Shown here: positions 15,486 through 24,589 of the stretch, one piece after another
Position numbering within the stretch: position 1 is the stretch's first letter
How the letters are laid out: each line of letters opens with the position of its first letter
Source of the DNA: Bacteroidota bacterium
Lineage (GTDB): Bacteria; Bacteroidota; Bacteroidia; Bacteroidales; Lentimicrobiaceae
DNA: 64,000 nt
Direction of reading: 5' to 3'
Assembly (NCBI GenBank): GCA_023417935.1
Contig: JAEZDY010000003.1
Location: 1 to 64,000 of the forward strand
Notes under the pieces: generated by a model
What the model was told of the DNA's origin: nothing
Database searches by the model: none
What the model saw: the letters and a program-made list of their open reading frames with translations, nothing else
Position numbers and translations under genes: made by a program

Positions 15486-17258
15486 ATGGAAACCATCAAA
15501 ATAAATATTGACAATAAAATCGTTGAGGTTGAAAAGGGAGCAACTATCCTTAAAGCAGCCAAACAAGTTGGTGTACATATTCCCACTTTATGCCATCTCC
15601 ACCTGCATGACCTTAATATTGAGAATAAACCTGCAGGTTGCCGCATATGTGTGGTTGAAGTTGCAGGCAGAAGAAACCTTGCCCCTGCATGCGTAACCGA
15701 ATGTTATGAGGGAATGGTGATCAATACAAACAATATTAAAGTATTGAACGCCCGTAAAACAGTGCTTGAACTTATTCTTTCTGATCATCCCTCCGACTGT
15801 TTGATATGTTCAAAGAATGGCAATTGCGAATTACAGTCGATGGCTCAGGAATTTGGCGTTCGTGAAATACATTATGAAGGTGAGAAATCAACATACCGTG
15901 CTGATACCTCCCCTGCTATAATCCGCGATGTGGACAAATGTATCATGTGCCGCCGTTGTGAAATGATGTGCAATGATGTTCAAACCGTTGGTGTGCTTTC
16001 GGCCGTTAACAGAGGCTTTATGTCAGTTGTAGCTCCCGCATTTGAAATGAACCTCGACCATAGCGAATGTACCTACTGCGGACAGTGTGTTGCTGTATGC
16101 CCAACTGGTGCACTTACTGAAGTTGATCACACAAACTCAGTTATCAGGGCACTTGCTGATCCATCAAAGACTGTTGTAGTTCAAACCGCACCAGCAGTGC
16201 GTGCTGCTTTGGGTGAAGAATTTGGAATGGAACCAGGCACATTGGTAACTGGTAAAATGGCCGCTGCATTGCGCAGACTCGGATTCAACTATGTGTTTGA
16301 TACTGATTTTGCCGCCGACCTTACAATAATGGAGGAAGGTACTGAACTACTCGACAGGCTGAACCGTCACTTAAAAGGTGATACAACAGTAGCACTCCCA
16401 ATACTTACTTCATGTTGCCCAGGATGGGTTAACTTCTTTGAACACCAGTTCCCTGAGATGCGTGATATACCTTCAACAGCACGTAGCCCACAGCAGATGT
16501 TCGGTGCGATTACCAAAACTTACTTCGCTGATAAAATTGGAGTTAAACGTGAGAACCTGGTAGTAGTATCAGTTATGCCGTGCCTTGCCAAGAAGTATGA
16601 ATGCCAGCGTGATGAATTCAAAACTAATGGCAACCCTGATGTTGACTACTCTATTTCAACACGTGAATTAGCTCACTTGATAAAGCAGCTTAACATAAGC
16701 TTCAATGAACTGCCCGACGAAGACTTTGATCATCCACTTGGCGAATCAACCGGTGCCGCTGTAATTTTTGGCACAACCGGTGGTGTTATTGAAGCTGCTG
16801 TAAGAACCGCTTATGAGGTACAAACAGGTAAAAAACTTGAGAAAGTTGATTTTGAGGAACTTCGTGGTATGGAATTCATTCGTGAAGCTACTATTGATTT
16901 TGACGGACTACCTGTACGCATAGGCATAGCCCATGGACTGGGCAATGCACGAAAACTGCTTGAAGAAATAAAGGCTGGCAGGTCAGAATTTCATGCTATA
17001 GAAATCATGGCATGCCCTGGTGGTTGTATCGGTGGTGGTGGTCAACCACTACATCACGGTGATTCTTCAATACTGAAAGCCCGACAGAAAGCTATTTACT
17101 CAGAAGATGCCAGCAAAACAATTCGCAAGTCACATGAGAATCCATACATTATTGAGCTTTATAAAGAGTTCCTTGGTAAGCCATGCGGTGAACTTTCACA
17201 TCACTTGCTGCACACGCATTATTTCGATAAGAGTGTTGAAGTCAGCGTAGTAGAATAA
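15486..17258 (+). CDS. hydA: [FeFe] hydrogenase catalytic subunit HydA/HndD-like, second copy
   Basis: The 590-residue subunit has the same domain order as the copy at 7408: [2Fe-2S] (C36, C52, C55, C69), His-ligated [4Fe-4S] (H101, C105, C108, C114), 2x[4Fe-4S] (C152-C162, C195-C205) and H-cluster domain. Motifs are canonical: L1 TSCCPGW (308-314), L2 MPCLAKKYE (364-372), L3 EIMACPGGCIGGGGQP (506-521). It should act with the long flavin subunit (11 bp upstream) and the [2Fe-2S] subunits at 13270 and 17293. No maturation genes (hydEFG) occur in the window. Confidence 0.95.
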   Translation: METIKINIDNKIVEVEKGATILKAAKQVGVHIPTLCHLHLHDLNIENKPAGCRICVVEVAGRRNLAPACVTECYEGMVINTNNIKVLNARKTVLELILSDHPSDCLICSKNGNCELQSMAQEFGVREIHYEGEKSTYRADTSPAIIRDVDKCIMCRRCEMMCNDVQTVGVLSAVNRGFMSVVAPAFEMNLDHSECTYCGQCVAVCPTGALTEVDHTNSVIRALADPSKTVVVQTAPAVRAALGEEFGMEPGTLVTGKMAAALRRLGFNYVFDTDFAADLTIMEEGTELLDRLNRHLKGDTTVALPILTSCCPGWVNFFEHQFPEMRDIPSTARSPQQMFGAITKTYFADKIGVKRENLVVVSVMPCLAKKYECQRDEFKTNGNPDVDYSISTRELAHLIKQLNISFNELPDEDFDHPLGESTGAAVIFGTTGGVIEAAVRTAYEVQTGKKLEKVDFEELRGMEFIREATIDFDGLPVRIGIAHGLGNARKLLEEIKAGRSEFHAIEIMACPGGCIGGGGQPLHHGDSSILKARQKAIYSEDASKTIRKSHENPYIIELYKEFLGKPCGELSHHLLHTHYFDKSVEVSVVE

Positions 17259-17292
17259 GTTTTATATTTGAACAATTAAAGAAAATAAGATC

Positions 17293-17772
17293 ATGGCAAC
17301 TATAAAGTTATCAACAAATAAAATTGATGAACTCAGGGCTGTTTGCAAATCGTTTAATCATGAAAAGGGTGAATTGATAAATGTACTTCACAAAGCACAG
17401 GGTATCTTTGGATATCTTCCCGCTGAAGTTCAGGAGATCATTGCACGTGAACTCAATGTTTCTGTTGCTCACGTCTACGGAGTGGTTTCCTTCTATTCAT
17501 TCTTCACCATGCTTCCTAAAGGTGAGCACCCTGTTTCTATATGCCTCGGCACTGCATGCTACGTAAGAGGTGCTGAAAAGATTATTGAAGAATTCAAACG
17601 GGTTTTAAATATAGGAGTTGGAGAAACTACCGCTGATGGTAAATTCTCGCTCGCTTGTCTGCGCTGTGTTGGTGCCTGTGGATTGGCTCCAGTGGTTCTG
17701 GTAGGTGATAAGGTATATGGCCGATTATCACCTGACAGTGTGAAAGACATTGTTGCAGAATACGCAAAATAA
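17293..17772 (+). CDS. hydC: NuoE/HydC/HndA-like [2Fe-2S] subunit, second copy
   Basis: A 159-residue 24-kDa-type subunit. An N-terminal helical domain includes HVYGVVSFYSFF. The thioredoxin-like [2Fe-2S] domain has CLGTACYVRG and CLRCVGACGLAP, supplying the four conserved cysteines plus one extra. It is the last gene of the operon, 35 bp after hydA and directly before a strong terminator. The copy at 5732 is more diverged (KTITC, NCLGWC), so each probably serves its own hydrogenase. Confidence 0.92.
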   Translation: MATIKLSTNKIDELRAVCKSFNHEKGELINVLHKAQGIFGYLPAEVQEIIARELNVSVAHVYGVVSFYSFFTMLPKGEHPVSICLGTACYVRGAEKIIEEFKRVLNIGVGETTADGKFSLACLRCVGACGLAPVVLVGDKVYGRLSPDSVKDIVAEYAK

Positions 17773-17798
17773 TAAACATCAAATAGTGTGTTGTTTAG

Positions 17799-17836
17799 CA
17801 AAGCAGGCTGCCATCAGGCAGCCTGCTTTGTTTTTT
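17799..17836 (+). terminator. strong terminator of the hydrogenase operon
   Basis: A perfect 14-bp stem (caaagcaggctgcc / ggcagcctgctttg) with an atca loop, followed by six T. It ends the run of eleven co-directional genes that starts at 5732. Confidence 0.93.
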
Positions 17837-17906
17837 ACAAATAAGTTTGAGGTTTAGTGCATTGCTGCCCGCTAATACTCAGCTCTATTTTTGATTCATT
17901 TTATAT

Positions 17907-18005
17907 AACCTTGTTTTAACCTTGTAGCAACCTTATTGCAACCTTATTAAAGGTTGTATATTATATATAGTTAGAACAAGGTTTATACATGGTTGTAATT
18001 TGGTT
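17907..18005. repeat. nine-unit 11-bp phased array with dyad symmetry
   Basis: Four units start with AACC at 17907, 17918, 17929 and 17940 (aaccttgtttt, aaccttgtagc, aaccttattgc, aaccttattaa). After a central unit, four units end in GGTT or AGTT at 17972 (AGTT), 17983, 17994 and 18005. Every step is exactly 11 bp and the two halves mirror each other about 17956. The rest of the 370-bp gap between the operon terminator and the gene at 18145 shows nothing else. An array at 48196-48294 has the same period and core. Confidence 0.75.
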
Positions 18006-18144
18006 GAATCAAATAAATCTAAAATCCAATTTCACTAAAATTCAAAATTCCAATCTCTGGCACCACAACTACGGGAAACAATGAGTGATATATCTATAAC
18101 ATATTATAAATAATCATACATTTGCTCGAATAAAATTAGAAGAA

Positions 18145-19518
18145 ATGAAAAACTTTACGCTATTGTTTTTCGTATTGCTGGCAGGCACATCATTTGCTCA
18201 GCCCAGCAACTCAGAAATCTGCGACAGTATTTACTACTGGAAGCTAGCAACCGATACAACATGGAATTTAGCAGAAAAGGATGATGACCTTGTGTATGAT
18301 GGTGATAAGTTGAAAAGCAAAATACATTATCATCGTGAGGCAACTAAGGGACTTTTTGGCACAACTGGCTCGAACGTTATATGGACACCTGTTGGAATGG
18401 AGATTAAAAGTTATGATGATGCTGGAAACATGTTGAGTTATCTTAAAAAAGAATACGTTGCAGGTAATTGGGAAAATGTTTCCATCACCACTAATACCTA
18501 TGATGATAATAACAATAAACTGACACAGGTTGACCAACTCTGGGATAATGGAATCTGGCAAAACGAGTATCAATTATTTTATACTTATGATGATTGGGGA
18601 AACATGCTGACTGTACTTGGTCAGTATCCTGATAGTATAACTGTTTGGGTCAACAATAAATGGACTGAAATGACTTACAATGAAAATAATCAACGACTTA
18701 CAACATTTGCTCAAATGTGGCGGAACAATGAGTGGGACAATTGGTATAACTACCTTTGTGAGTACGATGAATTGGATAGGCTGTCTTTTGTACACAACAA
18801 GAGTTGGTATCAGAACGATTGGAGTATACAGCACAAAACTTATTACCATTATACCGGTGATAATCTTGATACAATTAGAAGAATAGAACTTGAAGATGGT
18901 GAATGGCAAGACAATAGCTTAACCATGCACAACTATGATGATTCAGGAAGAAGAGTCCTTACAACTGAACTTATTTATCTATTTGATCAATGGTATAATC
19001 ATTCACGGGAAACTTATCATTACGATTCTCGCGGGAATATGTATCATTCATTCTTAGAATTTTGCGATTTTGTGGATTGGCAACCTGTGTTCAGATTTTG
19101 GAACACTTATAATGAAGATAACATTTGCGTTGATTATTCTTTCATTGACTATCAGCTTAATACTATAAGGGGTGACAGTACTCACTTATTTCTTAAAAAT
19201 CCGGTCGGAATATCCGAAATTGAAGTCGGTGACCAAAAAAGTGATCTGCAGATTAGTGTATTTCCAAATCCTACTACCGGATTATTCACAATTAGCAATA
19301 TCAACAGCATTAAGGGGGATGAAGGTAAGGACCAATACTCTGAATGGCCCAGTAACCTGAGAAGCCTGGACCTTTTTACACTTTCAGGCACACGACAACC
19401 GGTAAGTGTATCCGGAAGCGGTATAATTGACATTTCCCATCTTCCAGTAGGAATCTACTTATTAAGAATAAATGTGGGTAATGATGTCGTTGTTACTAAG
19501 GTGATAAAAGACTTATAG
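18145..19518 (+). CDS. secreted protein with T9SS type A sorting domain, YD-repeat-like body
   Basis: The 457-residue protein has a signal peptide (1-18, GTSFAQ). The body, about residues 70-350, contains repeated Tyr/Asp/Trp-rich strands (YDDAGNM, YDDNNNKL, YDDWGNML, YDELDRL) resembling RHS/YD repeats. The last ~80 residues are a T9SS C-terminal domain: FPNPTTGLFTI, then LPVGIYLLRI, ending KVIKDL. It should cross the outer membrane by T9SS and be anchored or released at the surface. Ligand unknown. It stands alone between the 11-bp array and a bidirectional terminator. Confidence 0.88.
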   Translation: MKNFTLLFFVLLAGTSFAQPSNSEICDSIYYWKLATDTTWNLAEKDDDLVYDGDKLKSKIHYHREATKGLFGTTGSNVIWTPVGMEIKSYDDAGNMLSYLKKEYVAGNWENVSITTNTYDDNNNKLTQVDQLWDNGIWQNEYQLFYTYDDWGNMLTVLGQYPDSITVWVNNKWTEMTYNENNQRLTTFAQMWRNNEWDNWYNYLCEYDELDRLSFVHNKSWYQNDWSIQHKTYYHYTGDNLDTIRRIELEDGEWQDNSLTMHNYDDSGRRVLTTELIYLFDQWYNHSRETYHYDSRGNMYHSFLEFCDFVDWQPVFRFWNTYNEDNICVDYSFIDYQLNTIRGDSTHLFLKNPVGISEIEVGDQKSDLQISVFPNPTTGLFTISNINSIKGDEGKDQYSEWPSNLRSLDLFTLSGTRQPVSVSGSGIIDISHLPVGIYLLRINVGNDVVVTKVIKDL

Positions 19519-19547
19519 AGTTTAAACTTCAATCAAGCTCAAAAAAT

Positions 19548-19598
19548 AAATTGTCTCGTGCTGACAAGTTAAATAACCTAATCAGTACGAGACAATTT
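19548..19598. terminator. bidirectional terminator between convergent genes
   Basis: A 17-bp inverted repeat with one mismatch (aaattgtctcgtgctga / tcagtacgagacaattt) around a 17-nt loop. It lies between the T9SS protein gene (+) and sucC (-), with A-rich sequence on the left and T-rich on the right of the stem. Confidence 0.75.
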
Positions 19599-19620
19599 GT
19601 GCCTTCTAAAGCCCTAAGAA

Positions 19621-20835
19621 CTATGCTTTATGCTCTATGCTTTTATCAGCCAAAACTTCTGTAACCAGCGATGCTGCTTCCTGAAGTAATGTTGCTGAGT
19701 AAACTTTAAGTCCGGAGTTTTCAATTAATACTTTAGCCTCTTCTGCATTGGTTCCCTGAAGCCTCACAATTATGGGTACTGTAATGTTTCCGATATTGTT
19801 ATAAGCATCAACAATGCCCTGGGCAACTCTATCACAACGTACAATACCTCCAAAGATGTTTACAAGGATAATCTTTACGTTTTCATCTTTTAAAATGATA
19901 CGGAAAGCTTGTTCAACGCGTTCAGCATTGGCAGTTCCCCCAACATCAAGGAAATTTGCAGGCTCACCACCCGAAAGCTTAATAATATCCATGGTTGCCA
20001 TTGCAAGTCCTGCCCCGTTAACCATACAACCTACGTTACCGTTTAATTTCACATAGTTTAGGTTATACCTTCCTGCTTCAACTTCTGCAGGATCTTCCTC
20101 TGTAAGATCTCTTAAATCAGCAAGATCACGGTGACGGAACAATGCATTGTCATCCAACCTTAGTTTGCAGTCGGCAGCATAAATTTTATCATCTGCTGCT
20201 TTAAACAGCGGATTGATCTCAATCATTGAAGCATCAATGCTCATGTATGCTTTGTATATATTCTTAACCAAAACCACCATATTCTTCATAGCTTCGCCAC
20301 TCAGTTTTAGATTGTAAGCTATTTTTCGGCACTGGAAATCAAGCAATCCGGTTTTGGGATCAATCTCTTCAAGAAAGATGAGATGAGGCGTTTCTTCAGC
20401 TACCTTTTCTATATCCATACCACCCTCAGTTGAGTACATGAACATTACTCTGCCAGTTGATCTGTTTAGCAGCACGCTCAGGTAGTATTCCTTTGGAGTA
20501 TTCGGTCCCGAATAATATATATTCTGTTCAATAAGCACCTTATTAACAAGCTTACCTTCTGCAGATGTTTGAGGGGTAATCAAATGCATCCCTATGATTT
20601 GTGAAGCGTATTGGCCAACCTCATTAATATTCTTTGCTATCTTAACTCCTCCGCCTTTACCTCTTCCACCGGCATGAATCTGAGCTTTAACGGCGAAATA
20701 CTCCGACTTTGTTTCCCTGTTTATTTCTTTGGCAGCCTCAATGGCGGCTTCCGGGTTATTTGCAACAATTCCTTTCGGAACCATGACATTGAAGGATTTA
20801 AGGATTTCCTTCGCCTGATACTCATGTAGGTTCAT
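19621..20835 (-). CDS. sucC: succinate-CoA ligase beta subunit
   Basis: The 404-residue protein is the ADP-forming beta subunit, interconverting succinyl-CoA and succinate with ATP formation. MNLHEYQAKEIL start, ATP-grasp loop GGRGKGGGVK near residue 54, and the C-terminal NFLDVGGTA and GGIVRCD motifs are clear. Length is slightly above the usual 388. The partner sucD is not adjacent, so sucC is an orphan here and the alpha subunit must be encoded elsewhere. In a fermenter it could work in the succinate/propionate branch. Confidence 0.96.
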   Translation of the reverse strand: MNLHEYQAKEILKSFNVMVPKGIVANNPEAAIEAAKEINRETKSEYFAVKAQIHAGGRGKGGGVKIAKNINEVGQYASQIIGMHLITPQTSAEGKLVNKVLIEQNIYYSGPNTPKEYYLSVLLNRSTGRVMFMYSTEGGMDIEKVAEETPHLIFLEEIDPKTGLLDFQCRKIAYNLKLSGEAMKNMVVLVKNIYKAYMSIDASMIEINPLFKAADDKIYAADCKLRLDDNALFRHRDLADLRDLTEEDPAEVEAGRYNLNYVKLNGNVGCMVNGAGLAMATMDIIKLSGGEPANFLDVGGTANAERVEQAFRIILKDENVKIILVNIFGGIVRCDRVAQGIVDAYNNIGNITVPIIVRLQGTNAEEAKVLIENSGLKVYSATLLQEAASLVTEVLADKSIEHKA

Positions 20836-20994
20836 CTTCTTTCAGTTTTTGATGGTATATTTTTTAAATACTCTTTAGGAACAAATTTTAACCAGTACAG
20901 TTCAACATTGATTTCCTGCATATTATAAAATCATGTAACAATTAACCTGCATCATGTAATGCACTTTCAAGCTTATGTATACATATTTGCAAAT

Positions 20995-21375
20995 ATGGAA
21001 AATTATACTGAACCAAATAACAATTTTTCAGAAATAGATTCTGCAATCAGCAATATTAAGCAGGGCACTGCATGGTTAAGTGGAGAATTAGGTTTCAATG
21101 TTCTTCAGCAAAATCCTGATAACAATGTGCTTATTATTGCAATGCACGAAAATACAGAGTTTGAATCTTATCAGGCCAATAATTCCTTAATCATTAAGGT
21201 TATTCACGGAAAATTAAGATTTAAGATCAATAACAAAGTGTCAGTGATTGAATCAGGCAAAATGGTGATCCTTGTGGAAAAAGCATTTTACCTGATAGAA
21301 AGCATGGAAGAATCAGTATTCCTGCTCATGACTTTTAACAGTTTTAAGAACGATAAAAATTATTGGCTATGCTAA
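20995..21375 (+). CDS. small cupin-fold protein
   Basis: From the ATG at 20995 the product is 126 residues. A further in-frame ATG at 20959 would add 12 mostly aromatic residues and is less likely. The central part has cupin-like strands (NNSLIIKVIHGKLRFKI, VIESGKMVIL), but the metal-binding His/Glu set is mostly missing, so it is probably non-catalytic. Its last 7 bp overlap the small lipoprotein gene, implying coupling. Cytoplasmic, function unknown; resembles small cupins that cap sugar or stress-related operons. Confidence 0.6.
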   Translation: MENYTEPNNNFSEIDSAISNIKQGTAWLSGELGFNVLQQNPDNNVLIIAMHENTEFESYQANNSLIIKVIHGKLRFKINNKVSVIESGKMVILVEKAFYLIESMEESVFLLMTFNSFKNDKNYWLC

Positions 21376-21557
21376 ATTTACAGAACATTATTAAAAGATG
21401 GTTACTTTTTACATCAATATTTGTTATCAGCATCCTGTCATTTACTTCGTGTGAACTTATAGGTGATATATTCGAAGCTGGAATCTGGACGGGTGTTATT
21501 GTAGTCATTCTCATAGTGGCATTAATTATATATATTATTACAAAGATGAGGCGATAA
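21369..21557 (+). CDS. small lipoprotein with one transmembrane helix
   Basis: The start is the ATG at 21369; a TTG-started extension upstream is unnecessary. The 62-residue product has a signal peptide with lipobox FTSC (Cys28), a short ELIGDIFEAGIWTG segment and a hydrophobic helix ending KMRR. The SCE-x-GDIF-x-AG pattern is a conserved small Bacteroidota family often mislabelled phosphatidate cytidylyltransferase; it is far too short for that enzyme. It overlaps the cupin gene by 7 bp. Envelope role, details unknown. Confidence 0.7.
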   Translation: MLNLQNIIKRWLLFTSIFVISILSFTSCELIGDIFEAGIWTGVIVVILIVALIIYIITKMRR

Positions 21558-21823
21558 TACCCCGCTCATAAGCTGTATATCAATCTCTTACGAATTCTCA
21601 ATATTCTTTCACTCAGAGATTATGTAATAATTACAGCAGATTATATAACGGCTGTTTCTTTGCCCCCTTCTATCTTTATAATCCCCTTTTCACTAACTTT
21701 TTTATAGTGTCGTTGTAAGACTTTTTGAATGCTTATAGGGACTTTAAAATTTACTGAAACAGTAAATTTGTTTATATGTATTATCATACATTCTATTATT
21801 TATAATAACCTTAACACAACATA

Positions 21824-23026
21824 ATGGATCTAAAAGGAGTAAAGTACTTAGTAGTTGGAAGTGGCTTTTTTGGAGCAGTAATAGCCGAACGAATTGCAAA
21901 TGTTTTGAATGAAAAAGTATTAGTAATTGAAAAGCGCAATCATATAGGGGGTAACTGTTATTCATTGAATGATGAGGAAACAGGTATACATTACCACCTT
22001 TATGGAACACATATATTTCACACATCGAATAAGCGGGTTTGGGATTATATAAACAGATTTACTGAATTCAACGGCTACTTCCACCAGGTTCTTACCAGGC
22101 ATAAAGGAAAAGTATTTCAAATGCCGGTTAATCTTGAAACAATCAACAGCTTCTATAATGTTGACCTTAAGCCGTTTGAAGTTAGCGATTTTCTCAAGAA
22201 GGAAATTGAGAAGGAAAATATTGGTGAACCATCAAACTTTGAAGAGAAAGCAATCTCTATGATGGGCCGACCATTATACGAAGCATTCATCAGAGGTTAT
22301 ACTCTAAAGCAATGGCAAAAAGATCCACGTGAAATGCCTGATAGTATACTCAAGAGATTGCCTTTCAGGACTAATTATAATGAAAGCTATTATTACAGCC
22401 GTTGGCAGGGTATACCCGTTGATGGGTATGGTGAAATATTTAAGAAAATGCTTAAATCTCCAAACATCGAAATAGCATTAAATACCGACTTCTTTGATAT
22501 TAGAGATCAGATCACTGATCAAACTCAGGTAATATATAGCGGACCTATTGATCAGTTCTTTGATTACAAATACGGTAAACTCGAATACCGGACATTGAGG
22601 TTTGAAACAGAGATACATCCTTATGAAGATTATCAGGGAACTTCAGTGATGAATTATGCCGATGAAGATGTTCCTTTTACCAGAATACACGAACCACGTC
22701 ATCTTCACCCTGAGCGCACTGATTATCCAAAGGACAAAACACTCATCATTAAAGAATTCTCTTTACTTGATGATGGAACCAATCCCTATTATCCAATAAA
22801 CGATACGCGGAATCAAGATTTAATACTCAAGTATAGGGATGAGATTAAAAACCTGGAAAACGTTAAAATTAGTGGGCGTTTAGGAGAGTACAAATATTTC
22901 GATATGCATGATACCATTAATCATGCTTTGGAATTATTTGATGAAATTTCAGAAAGACATTTCCCAAGCACCCATGTTTCAACAATGAATAATGGCGACT
23001 CATTGAATGGCAGTTCGAAGCAATGA
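21824..23026 (+). CDS. glf: UDP-galactopyranose mutase
   Basis: The 400-residue flavoenzyme isomerises UDP-galactopyranose and UDP-galactofuranose. The N-terminal FAD motif is VVGSGFFGAVIAER, then EKRNHIGGNC. The YGTHIFHT segment and the C-terminal GRLGEYKYFDMHDTINHAL are diagnostic. It is about 30 residues longer than the E. coli enzyme, mostly at the C-terminus. A TAAATTTG -7-like element at 21763-21770 may be its promoter. It heads a locus with a GT4 transferase and two GH1-like proteins, but no galactofuranosyltransferase of a known type is adjacent. Confidence 0.94.
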   Translation: MDLKGVKYLVVGSGFFGAVIAERIANVLNEKVLVIEKRNHIGGNCYSLNDEETGIHYHLYGTHIFHTSNKRVWDYINRFTEFNGYFHQVLTRHKGKVFQMPVNLETINSFYNVDLKPFEVSDFLKKEIEKENIGEPSNFEEKAISMMGRPLYEAFIRGYTLKQWQKDPREMPDSILKRLPFRTNYNESYYYSRWQGIPVDGYGEIFKKMLKSPNIEIALNTDFFDIRDQITDQTQVIYSGPIDQFFDYKYGKLEYRTLRFETEIHPYEDYQGTSVMNYADEDVPFTRIHEPRHLHPERTDYPKDKTLIIKEFSLLDDGTNPYYPINDTRNQDLILKYRDEIKNLENVKISGRLGEYKYFDMHDTINHALELFDEISERHFPSTHVSTMNNGDSLNGSSKQ

Positions 23027-23094
23027 GGTCATCACCTGTCAATTACGAAATTAGCTAGAAGATGATACTATTGTTGAACCTAAAACATTAAGAT

Positions 23095-23256
23095 ATGAAA
23101 ACAAGAGCAACGCTTCCTAAAAATAAAATTGAACACCGGGGCTTTGATGTTACGGCAACAAAAAACTTTGACCTTGAAATGAAAATAGTTAAAGCATTTA
23201 ATAGCCCATCAAACGAAGGCCCTAAAAAGATTGTCAAAAATAAATCTGCTAAATAA
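23095..23256 (+). CDS. hypothetical 53-residue basic protein
   Basis: ATG at 23095 opens a 53-codon frame between glf and the glycosyltransferase gene. The product is lysine-rich (start MKTRATLPKNKIEHRGF, end IVKNKSAK), with no signal or membrane segment. The stop sits inside the ribosome-binding site of the next gene, so translation may couple the two. No family is recognised. Position in the operon and codon usage like its neighbours favour a real gene, but the evidence is thin. Confidence 0.45.
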   Translation: MKTRATLPKNKIEHRGFDVTATKNFDLEMKIVKAFNSPSNEGPKKIVKNKSAK

Positions 23257-23261
23257 GGAGG
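23256..23261 (+). promoter_or_regulatory. strong ribosome binding site fixing the glycosyltransferase start
   Basis: AGGAGG lies 5 nt before the ATG at 23267. Such SD sites are rare in this window, and this one selects 23267 over the TTG at 23231. Confidence 0.7.
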
Positions 23262-23266
23262 AGAGA

Positions 23267-24589
23267 ATGAATCAAAAAAACAAAAAATCACTTACACATA
23301 ATATAAATCAGAATGAATCATATAAGTTCCAATTAACGAATTCTTTAAGCGGCACAAATGCTACCAAGGGTTTTGAAAAGCTCACTGAAAAGCAGATATC
23401 TAATGTGATCTGCTTTTCGCATCTACGATGGGACTTTGTTTTCCAGCGGCCACAGCATTTACTAACGCGTTGGGCAAAAGATGTGAGGGTTTATTATTTT
23501 GAAGAACCAGTGTTTGGTGACTACGATACTATCTCCCTGAGAGAAAATATTGATGGAAACGTAACAGTACTTACACCGCATATCAAAGGGGGTATGAGCG
23601 AACAGGAAATAAATAAATACATTGAAATACTTCTGCTCAAGTTCATCAAGATTTACAAAATCAGTGATTATATAGCCTGGTATTATACACCAATGGCTAT
23701 AAATTTCACCAGAAACTTAAAGCCAACCCTTGTAATATATGATTGCATGGATGAATTGTCAGGCTTCAAAGGTGCTCATCCAGAGCTAACAAAAAATGAA
23801 AAGGCACTGATGAATATGTCGGATGTTGTTTTTACAGGAGGTCACCACTTGTTTGAACATAAAAAGCATCTGCATGACAATATTTTCCCATTCCCAAGTA
23901 GTATAGACCAGGAACATTTTGAGAGTGGTACAGGAGTTTCTGATCCACATGATCAAAAAGACATTCCTCACCCAAGAGCAGGTTTCTTTGGGGTAATAGA
24001 TGAAAGGCTTGACATTGATCTTATGGACAAATTAGCGCAGGAAATGCCTGATTTCCATTTTATCATGATAGGACCTGTGGTAAAAATTGATCCTTCTACC
24101 CTACCAAGGCATAGCAATATTCACTATTTGGGTCAGAAAAAATACAGTGAATTACCGGCATACCTCGCAAATTGGGATGTTGCAATTCTTCCGTTTGCTA
24201 AGAACGATAGTACTAAGTTTATAAGTCCTACGAAAACTCCTGAATACCTTGCAGCAGGCAAACCTGTTGTTTCAACCTCAATTCATGATGTTGTTAAACC
24301 ATATGGAGAAGATGGACTTGTGCAAATTGCCGATGATGAAACTTCATTTGCTGCCGCCATTAGATATGCTCTCAAGCAAAGAAATGACGAAATATGGCAG
24401 AGAAAAGTAAATCAAAATTTAAGAACCAATTCCTGGGATATTACCTATAGTAAAATGAGAAAAATTGTAGGTAAGAGCCTTATGCAAAAGGACAAGATTG
24501 AAGAAGATCTTTTCCAGTTGAATCTCACATCTCAAAAACAAGTAATGGGAATGAGGGAATTGAAAAATTTGAACAATGAAACAAGCTGA
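23267..24589 (+). CDS. glycosyltransferase, GT4-like (GT-B fold)
   Basis: From the ATG at 23267 the protein has 440 residues. The N-terminal half has SHLRWDFVFQRPQHLLTRWA, typical of this family. The C-terminal nucleotide-sugar domain shows GFFGVIDERLDIDL, the strand FHFIMIGP, and SPTKTPEYLAAGKPVVST, the GT4 donor-binding region. It is a cytoplasmic retaining transferase of unknown donor and acceptor. The start is set by AGGAGG. It overlaps the GH1-RmlD gene by 14 bp. Together with glf and the GH1-like genes it looks like a dedicated saccharide-assembly locus. Confidence 0.88.
   Translation: MNQKNKKSLTHNINQNESYKFQLTNSLSGTNATKGFEKLTEKQISNVICFSHLRWDFVFQRPQHLLTRWAKDVRVYYFEEPVFGDYDTISLRENIDGNVTVLTPHIKGGMSEQEINKYIEILLLKFIKIYKISDYIAWYYTPMAINFTRNLKPTLVIYDCMDELSGFKGAHPELTKNEKALMNMSDVVFTGGHHLFEHKKHLHDNIFPFPSSIDQEHFESGTGVSDPHDQKDIPHPRAGFFGVIDERLDIDLMDKLAQEMPDFHFIMIGPVVKIDPSTLPRHSNIHYLGQKKYSELPAYLANWDVAILPFAKNDSTKFISPTKTPEYLAAGKPVVSTSIHDVVKPYGEDGLVQIADDETSFAAAIRYALKQRNDEIWQRKVNQNLRTNSWDITYSKMRKIVGKSLMQKDKIEEDLFQLNLTSQKQVMGMRELKNLNNETS

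Noticed and set aside
17907..18005. Possible CRISPR or terminator for the 11-bp array
   Set aside because: Units are contiguous with no spacers, and the operon already has a perfect terminator at 17799-17836.
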